Origin: Stenotrophomonas maltophilia
Lineage (GTDB): Bacteria; Pseudomonadota; Gammaproteobacteria; Xanthomonadales; Xanthomonadaceae
Direction: 5' to 3'
DNA: 9,625 nucleotides
NCBI GenBank assembly: GCA_002386405.1
Contig: DGIP01000016.1
Coordinates: 1 to 9,625 of the forward strand
Numbering within the stretch: position 1 is the first letter of the stretch; each line of letters opens with the position of its first letter. The position numbers and the translations under genes are program-made. Shown here one piece after another: positions 6,718-9,625 of the stretch. The notes under the pieces were generated by a model. The model ran no database searches. It worked only from the letters and a program-made list of their open reading frames with translations, and was not told the origin of the DNA.

Positions 6718-7673
6718 TCCACTTCCATCCGCACGCGTGTAAGACCCTGTTTCAATTCATCCAAACGGTGCTGCATCTGCGCATCGACCCGATGGAACCC
6801 GGACGTACCAAAAAACTTCTCGAGCGCATCCTGCGCCTGCGGATCCGAGGCGGCATCCAGCAGTACCTGCTGCAACCTGTCACGCACTTTCGGGTCCAGA
6901 CCCGCCCGCACCACTTCCACCGCACGCGGGTAAGGCTCGGTGCGGTAGATGGCGCGGAAGTCGCGGCGGAATGCAGCCGGAATCCGGTGCGGATCGGCCC
7001 AGTCCACGCTGCTGACCGCGCCGGCATCGACCACGCCCTTATGCACGAAGGTGGCGATGTTCGCCTCCGACCGCGCGAACACGTAGCCCACGGTGTCCGG
7101 TGCGGCCGCGTCGCGCGCGGACAACAGGATCTCCGGGGTCAGGCCGTTCTGCAACAGGGTCATCACCGGCACCAGGTAGGCGCTGGTGGAGGCCACGTTC
7201 TGCAGGGCCAGGGTGTGGCCCTTGAGGTCGGCCAGGGAGGTGATGGGGCTGTCGCGGCGCACGAAGAACACGGTCTGGTAATCGCGCACGCCGCTGCGTT
7301 CGGTCAGCAGCAGCGGCTGGGCGCCGCTGCGCAGGCCCAGGTTGACGGCGGTGCCGGAGGTTTCGGTGACCCAGTCGACCCGGCCACGGCGCAGGTAGCT
7401 GGCCATCTGCTGCGCATCGGGCGCCATCAGGATGCGGCCTTCGGTGATGCCGACATCACGCATGCGCGGGACAACGTAGTCGAGCAGGGGTTGCAGTTGC
7501 GCATAGTGTGACTTGGGGTTGTCGCTGATCCGGCCCAGCACCAGGACGTGGTCCGGGTCGGCGTGGCCTGGACGGGTGTCATCCGGGGCGGCCGCTGCGG
7601 TGCCAGCCGTCATGACGATGGCCAGACACAGCAACCCTCCCTGCAACAGCCATCGCAGTACCGGCAATCCCAT
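6714..7673 (-). CDS. PhnD-like periplasmic substrate-binding protein, likely sensory partner of the GGDEF-EAL protein
   Basis: A 319-aa exported protein of the PhnD/phosphonate-binding (type 2 periplasmic binding) family. A signal peptide spans about 1-29, ending TAAAA before PDD; Cys16 lacks a proper lipobox, so it is probably soluble. Family blocks are visible: QPLLDYVVPRM (61-71), GRVDWV (97-102), FFVRRDSPITSLADLKGHTLAL (136-157), the ASTSAYLVPVMTLL ligand-site region (161-174), and HKGVVDAGAVSSVDW (211-225). No ABC permease or ATPase gene is near, so transport is unlikely. It is instead joined by an ATGA overlap to a membrane GGDEF-EAL gene, which suggests that it presents a ligand to that protein's periplasmic domain. 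The ligand is unknown. The start at 7673 has a GGGGAG just upstream. The gene begins 56 nt after trmJ on the same strand and may be co-transcribed with it. Confidence 0.9.
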   Translation of the reverse strand: MGLPVLRWLLQGGLLCLAIVMTAGTAAAAPDDTRPGHADPDHVLVLGRISDNPKSHYAQLQPLLDYVVPRMRDVGITEGRILMAPDAQQMASYLRRGRVDWVTETSGTAVNLGLRSGAQPLLLTERSGVRDYQTVFFVRRDSPITSLADLKGHTLALQNVASTSAYLVPVMTLLQNGLTPEILLSARDAAAPDTVGYVFARSEANIATFVHKGVVDAGAVSSVDWADPHRIPAAFRRDFRAIYRTEPYPRAVEVVRAGLDPKVRDRLQQVLLDAASDPQAQDALEKFFGTSGFHRVDAQMQHRLDELKQGLTRVRMEVE

Positions 7674-7729
7674 TCGCTCCCCCCAAGGAATCGAGACAGC
7701 CTACCCGAAAAAGTGAGACGTGCGTCAGG

Positions 7730-8500
7730 TCATTCGGGTTTAGCGTTCGCCAATCGTGCCATCCGCTGGGCGTCGGCGAGGATGCCGCGCAGCAGGCGCA
7801 CTTCCTGCTCGCTCAGTTCGGTGCGCAGGAACAGGCGGCGCAGCTTGCGCATGGCCGAATCCGGGGCGCGGCCCTTGTGGAAGTCGATCTCGTCCAGGGT
7901 CTGGCCGAGCTGGCCGAACAGGCCTTCGACCTGGGCATGGCTGGCCGGCTGTTCACGATGTTCAGGATCGGCCGGTGCGGCCGCTTCCACCCCACCGAGG
8001 CTGGCCATGCGCAGCTCATAGGCCAGCACCTGCACGGCGGCGGCCAGGTTCAGCGAGCTGAATTCCGGGTTGGAGGGAATGTGCACGGCCAGGTGGCACA
8101 GCTGCAGTTCTTCATTGGTCAGGCCGGTGCGCTCGCGCCCGAACACGAAGGCGACCTCGCCATCGGCCTCGGCCGCCTTGGCCAGGGCGCGCTGGGCGGC
8201 CACGCCGGGCAGCAGTTCTTCCAGCTGGACCCGGCGGGCGCGGGCGGTGCAGCCCAGCACCAGCCGGCAGTCGGCCACGGCTTCGGCCAGGGTGGCCACC
8301 ACGGGGGCGTCGCCCAACACGTCCTCGGCGCCGGCCGAGCGGCGGAAGGCCTCTTCATCCAGCGGCTTTTCGGGGGCGACCAGCACCAGCCGGCCCAGCC
8401 CCATGGTCTTCATGGCACGGGCGGCGGCACCCATGTTGCCGGGGTGCTGGGTGCCCACGAGGACGAAACGGATACGGGAGGAAGCGGATTCAGTGGACAT
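7730..8500 (-). CDS. trmJ: tRNA (cytidine/uridine-32 2'-O) methyltransferase TrmJ
   Basis: A 256-aa SPOUT-class methyltransferase that uses SAM to 2'-O-methylate position 32 in the anticodon loop of certain tRNAs. The N-terminal trefoil-knot domain shows all three motifs: [16 protein letters not shown] (19-34), [13 protein letters not shown] (120-132) and [23 protein letters not shown] (141-163). A charged C-terminal extension (about 180-256), with a helical stretch ending in [11 protein letters not shown], fits the dimerising tail of TrmJ (E. coli YfhQ, 246 aa). The start at 8500 (MSTESASS) is preferred: the frame stays open to 8734, but that stretch overlaps the suhB start and is rich in Arg and Gly. 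The ribosome site at 8500 is poor. It diverges from suhB, the same pairing as in E. coli. Confidence 0.95.
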   Translation of the reverse strand: MSTESASSRIRFVLVGTQHPGNMGAAARAMKTMGLGRLVLVAPEKPLDEEAFRRSAGAEDVLGDAPVVATLAEAVADCRLVLGCTARARRVQLEELLPGVAAQRALAKAAEADGEVAFVFGRERTGLTNEELQLCHLAVHIPSNPEFSSLNLAAAVQVLAYELRMASLGGVEAAAPADPEHREQPASHAQVEGLFGQLGQTLDEIDFHKGRAPDSAMRKLRRLFLRTELSEQEVRLLRGILADAQRMARLANAKPE

Positions 8501-8621
8501 GAACAGGCCAAACGCGAGCAGGACAGTCACAAATGGTAAACTGTGCGACCGGCCTCTGCGCCGGGACCGCTCTTTTCCCCCGCCAGTACCCCCTACTCTG
8601 CCTTTCCGGGAGCTTTTCGCC
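8501..8621. promoter_or_regulatory. Divergent trmJ/suhB intergenic region with a candidate suhB promoter
   Basis: This 121-nt gap must serve both genes. TGGTAAACT at 8534-8542 reads as an extended -10 (TG-N-TAAACT) pointing at suhB, but no convincing -35 lies upstream. It is enclosed by a weak inverted repeat, ACAGT (8523-8527) and ACTGT (8540-8544), which could bind a regulator. The remaining leader of about 70 nt to the suhB start is rich in pyrimidines and ends with GGGAG (8608-8612), nine bases before the ATG. No clear promoter is seen for trmJ. Confidence 0.3.
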
Positions 8622-9449
8622 ATGCAGAAACCCGCCGTCACCGTCATGGTCAAGGCCGCCCGCCTCGCCGGCAACGTCCTGTTGCGCAACATCAACAAGC
8701 TGGAGGCGTTGAACGTCGTGCAGAAGGGGCGCATGGACTATGCCAGTGAAGTCGATGCGGACGCGGAAAAGGTGATCGTCAAGGAACTCAAGCGCGCCTA
8801 TCCCGAGTACGGGATCATGGGCGAGGAAGGCGGCGTGCAGGCCGTCAACCGCTACATGTGGGTCATCGACCCGCTCGACGGCACCAGCAACTACCTCCGC
8901 GGCTTCCCGCACTACTGCGTCTCCATCGCCCTGGTCGAAAACGGCGAGCCGATCGACGCGGTGATCTTCGATCCGCTCCGCAATGAACTGTTCACCGCCA
9001 GCCGTGGCGCGGGCGCGGTGCTGAACGACCGCCGCATCCGCGTGGCCGACCGCAAGGACATGGCCGGCGCGATGATCCACACCGGCTTCGCCCCGCGCGA
9101 ACGCGCCCGCACCAGCGCCCAGCTGAAGGCGGTGGACGCGCTGCTGGTCCACGCCGAAGACGTGCGCCGCACCGGTTCGGCCGCGCTGGACCTGGCCTAC
9201 GTGGCCTGCGGCCGCGCCGATGCCTACTTCGAAGCAGGCGTGAAAGCCTGGGACATCGCGGCCGGCGTGCTGCTGGTCCGCGAAGCCGGCGGCCGCGTCT
9301 GCGACTTCAAGGGCGCCACCCCGGGCCGCATGGACAGCCGTGGCCCGGAAACCCAGCAGATCGTCGCTGGCAACGTGAAGAACACCGACATCCTGCAGAA
9401 GGTGCTGGTCAACACCGGCTACGCGGCTGAGTTCGACGCGAAGTTCTGA
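8622..9449 (+). CDS. suhB: SuhB, inositol-1-monophosphatase family protein
   Basis: A 275-aa Mg2+-dependent phosphatase of the inositol monophosphatase family. The metal-site residues are present: Glu68 in MGEEGG (66-71), Asp83, the Leu85 carbonyl and Asp86 in [12 protein letters not shown] (80-91), and Asp211 in the second motif AWDIAAG (209-215). In E. coli and other gammaproteobacteria SuhB also joins the NusA/NusB antitermination complex that supports rRNA transcription; this sequence shows nothing against that role but cannot prove it. The start at 8622 has GGGAG nine bases upstream. The frame stays open back to 8070 only as the antisense of trmJ. The transcript ends at a strong terminator 25 nt after the stop. 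Length and motif spacing are normal for the family. Confidence 0.96.
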   Translation: MQKPAVTVMVKAARLAGNVLLRNINKLEALNVVQKGRMDYASEVDADAEKVIVKELKRAYPEYGIMGEEGGVQAVNRYMWVIDPLDGTSNYLRGFPHYCVSIALVENGEPIDAVIFDPLRNELFTASRGAGAVLNDRRIRVADRKDMAGAMIHTGFAPRERARTSAQLKAVDALLVHAEDVRRTGSAALDLAYVACGRADAYFEAGVKAWDIAAGVLLVREAGGRVCDFKGATPGRMDSRGPETQQIVAGNVKNTDILQKVLVNTGYAAEFDAKF

Positions 9450-9474
9450 TCGGTTTGGATGTGAGATTCAAGCG

Positions 9475-9504
9475 ACGGCGCCTTCGGGCGCCGTTTTTGT
9501 TTTT
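9475..9504 (+). terminator. Rho-independent terminator of suhB
   Basis: ACGGCGCC (9475-9482) and GGCGCCGT (9487-9494) form a perfect 8-bp stem closed by a TTCG tetraloop. It is followed by TTTTTGTTTTT (9494-9504, the first T also in the stem). This is a classic intrinsic terminator on the plus strand, 25 nt after the suhB stop. Confidence 0.95.
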
Positions 9505-9587
9505 GGGCCTCTGCGCGTAGAGCGTGGGCTGTTCGGTTGTTACCGCGCGGGGCGAGGGCGGGGATGCCCTGGCCGGACACGCGTGAA

Positions 9588-9622
9588 CCCATCCATGGGG
9601 CTTATCGCGGCATCCATGCCGC
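9588..9622. repeat. Two neighbouring palindromes with the same CATCCATG core
   Basis: CCCAT-CC-ATGGG (9588-9599) and GCGGCAT-CC-ATGCCGC (9607-9622) are perfect inverted repeats of 5 and 7 bp, both centred on CATCCATG and only 7 nt apart. They lie in the non-coding end of the window after the suhB terminator. The stretch 9505-9587 shows no gene or other clear signal. They resemble dispersed intergenic repeats of Stenotrophomonas/Xanthomonas from memory; this was not checked. Confidence 0.4.
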
Positions 9623-9625
9623 TCA

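Noticed and set aside
4576..6933. A 785-codon open frame on the plus strand opposite the GGDEF-EAL gene
   Set aside because: It is antisense to a gene with all expected motifs, is rich in His, Gln, Ala and Gly with no recognisable domain, and runs through the palindrome region. High GC keeps such frames open by chance.
6714..7673. Phosphonate ABC transporter locus
   Set aside because: Only the binding protein is present; no permease, ATPase or C-P lyase gene is nearby, so the PhnD-like protein is read as sensory instead.
7703..7739. Stem ACCCGAA / TTCGGGT spanning the trmJ stop codon as a terminator
   Set aside because: Seven-bp arms around a 23-nt loop, with the T-run inside rather than after the stem. 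Too weak to call; trmJ may read on into the PhnD-like gene.
8070..8621. N-terminal extension of suhB to 8070
   Set aside because: It covers trmJ in antisense and the intergenic gap; the ATG at 8622 gives the normal family length and has a ribosome site.
8501..8734. N-terminal extension of trmJ to 8734
   Set aside because: It would overlap the start of suhB, has an Arg/Gly-rich composition unlike the family, and TrmJ homologues begin near the SPOUT domain as at 8500.
1..9625. CRISPR arrays, tRNA or rRNA genes, IS elements, integrases, toxin-antitoxin or defence genes
   Set aside because: None seen. There are no regularly spaced repeats, no transposase or integrase motifs, and no tRNA-like clover-leaf in the short intergenic gaps.

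Overview
The window reads as an ordinary chromosomal stretch of a GC-rich gammaproteobacterium. Gene content, gene pairs and the REP-like palindromes between genes point to the Xanthomonadaceae/Lysobacteraceae, most likely Stenotrophomonas or a close relative. The genus is inferred from style and synteny, not from a search. Nine protein-coding genes fill almost the whole window. I see no rRNA, tRNA, CRISPR array, IS element, integrase or phage gene.

Layout. (1) 38-2802, minus strand: a compact operon reading mtaD-like nucleoside deaminase, then ubiG, then a HAD phosphatase most likely to be mupP. The same order is known from Pseudomonas aeruginosa PA3170-PA3172. (2) 2881-4548: efp (minus) and epmB (plus) diverge from a 69-nt shared control region that carries an 8-bp palindrome. 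EpmB makes the beta-lysine that EpmA puts on Lys34 of EF-P; epmA itself is not here. (3) 4591-7673, minus: a PhnD-like periplasmic binding protein followed, with a 4-nt ATGA overlap, by a two-TM HAMP-GGDEF-EAL protein. This looks like a ligand-sensing module for cyclic di-GMP. (4) 7730-8500 trmJ (minus) and 8622-9449 suhB (plus), a divergent pair also found in E. coli. suhB ends at a textbook UUCG-loop terminator.

The spaces between genes hold several palindromes. A half element at 1-19 and a full one at 4561-4586 are variants of the same sequence. Others lie at 2836-2856 and 2865-2880, downstream of efp, and at 9588-9622. They are probably REP/SMAG-type dispersed repeats, some doubling as transcript ends.

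Together the genes are mostly housekeeping: ubiquinone synthesis, SAM by-product handling, cell-wall sugar recycling, EF-P modification, tRNA methylation and inositol-phosphatase/antitermination. The PhnD-like/GGDEF-EAL pair is the one signalling system and the least characterised item. Nothing here is clearly a new biological system; that pair and the palindrome family deserve the closest look.
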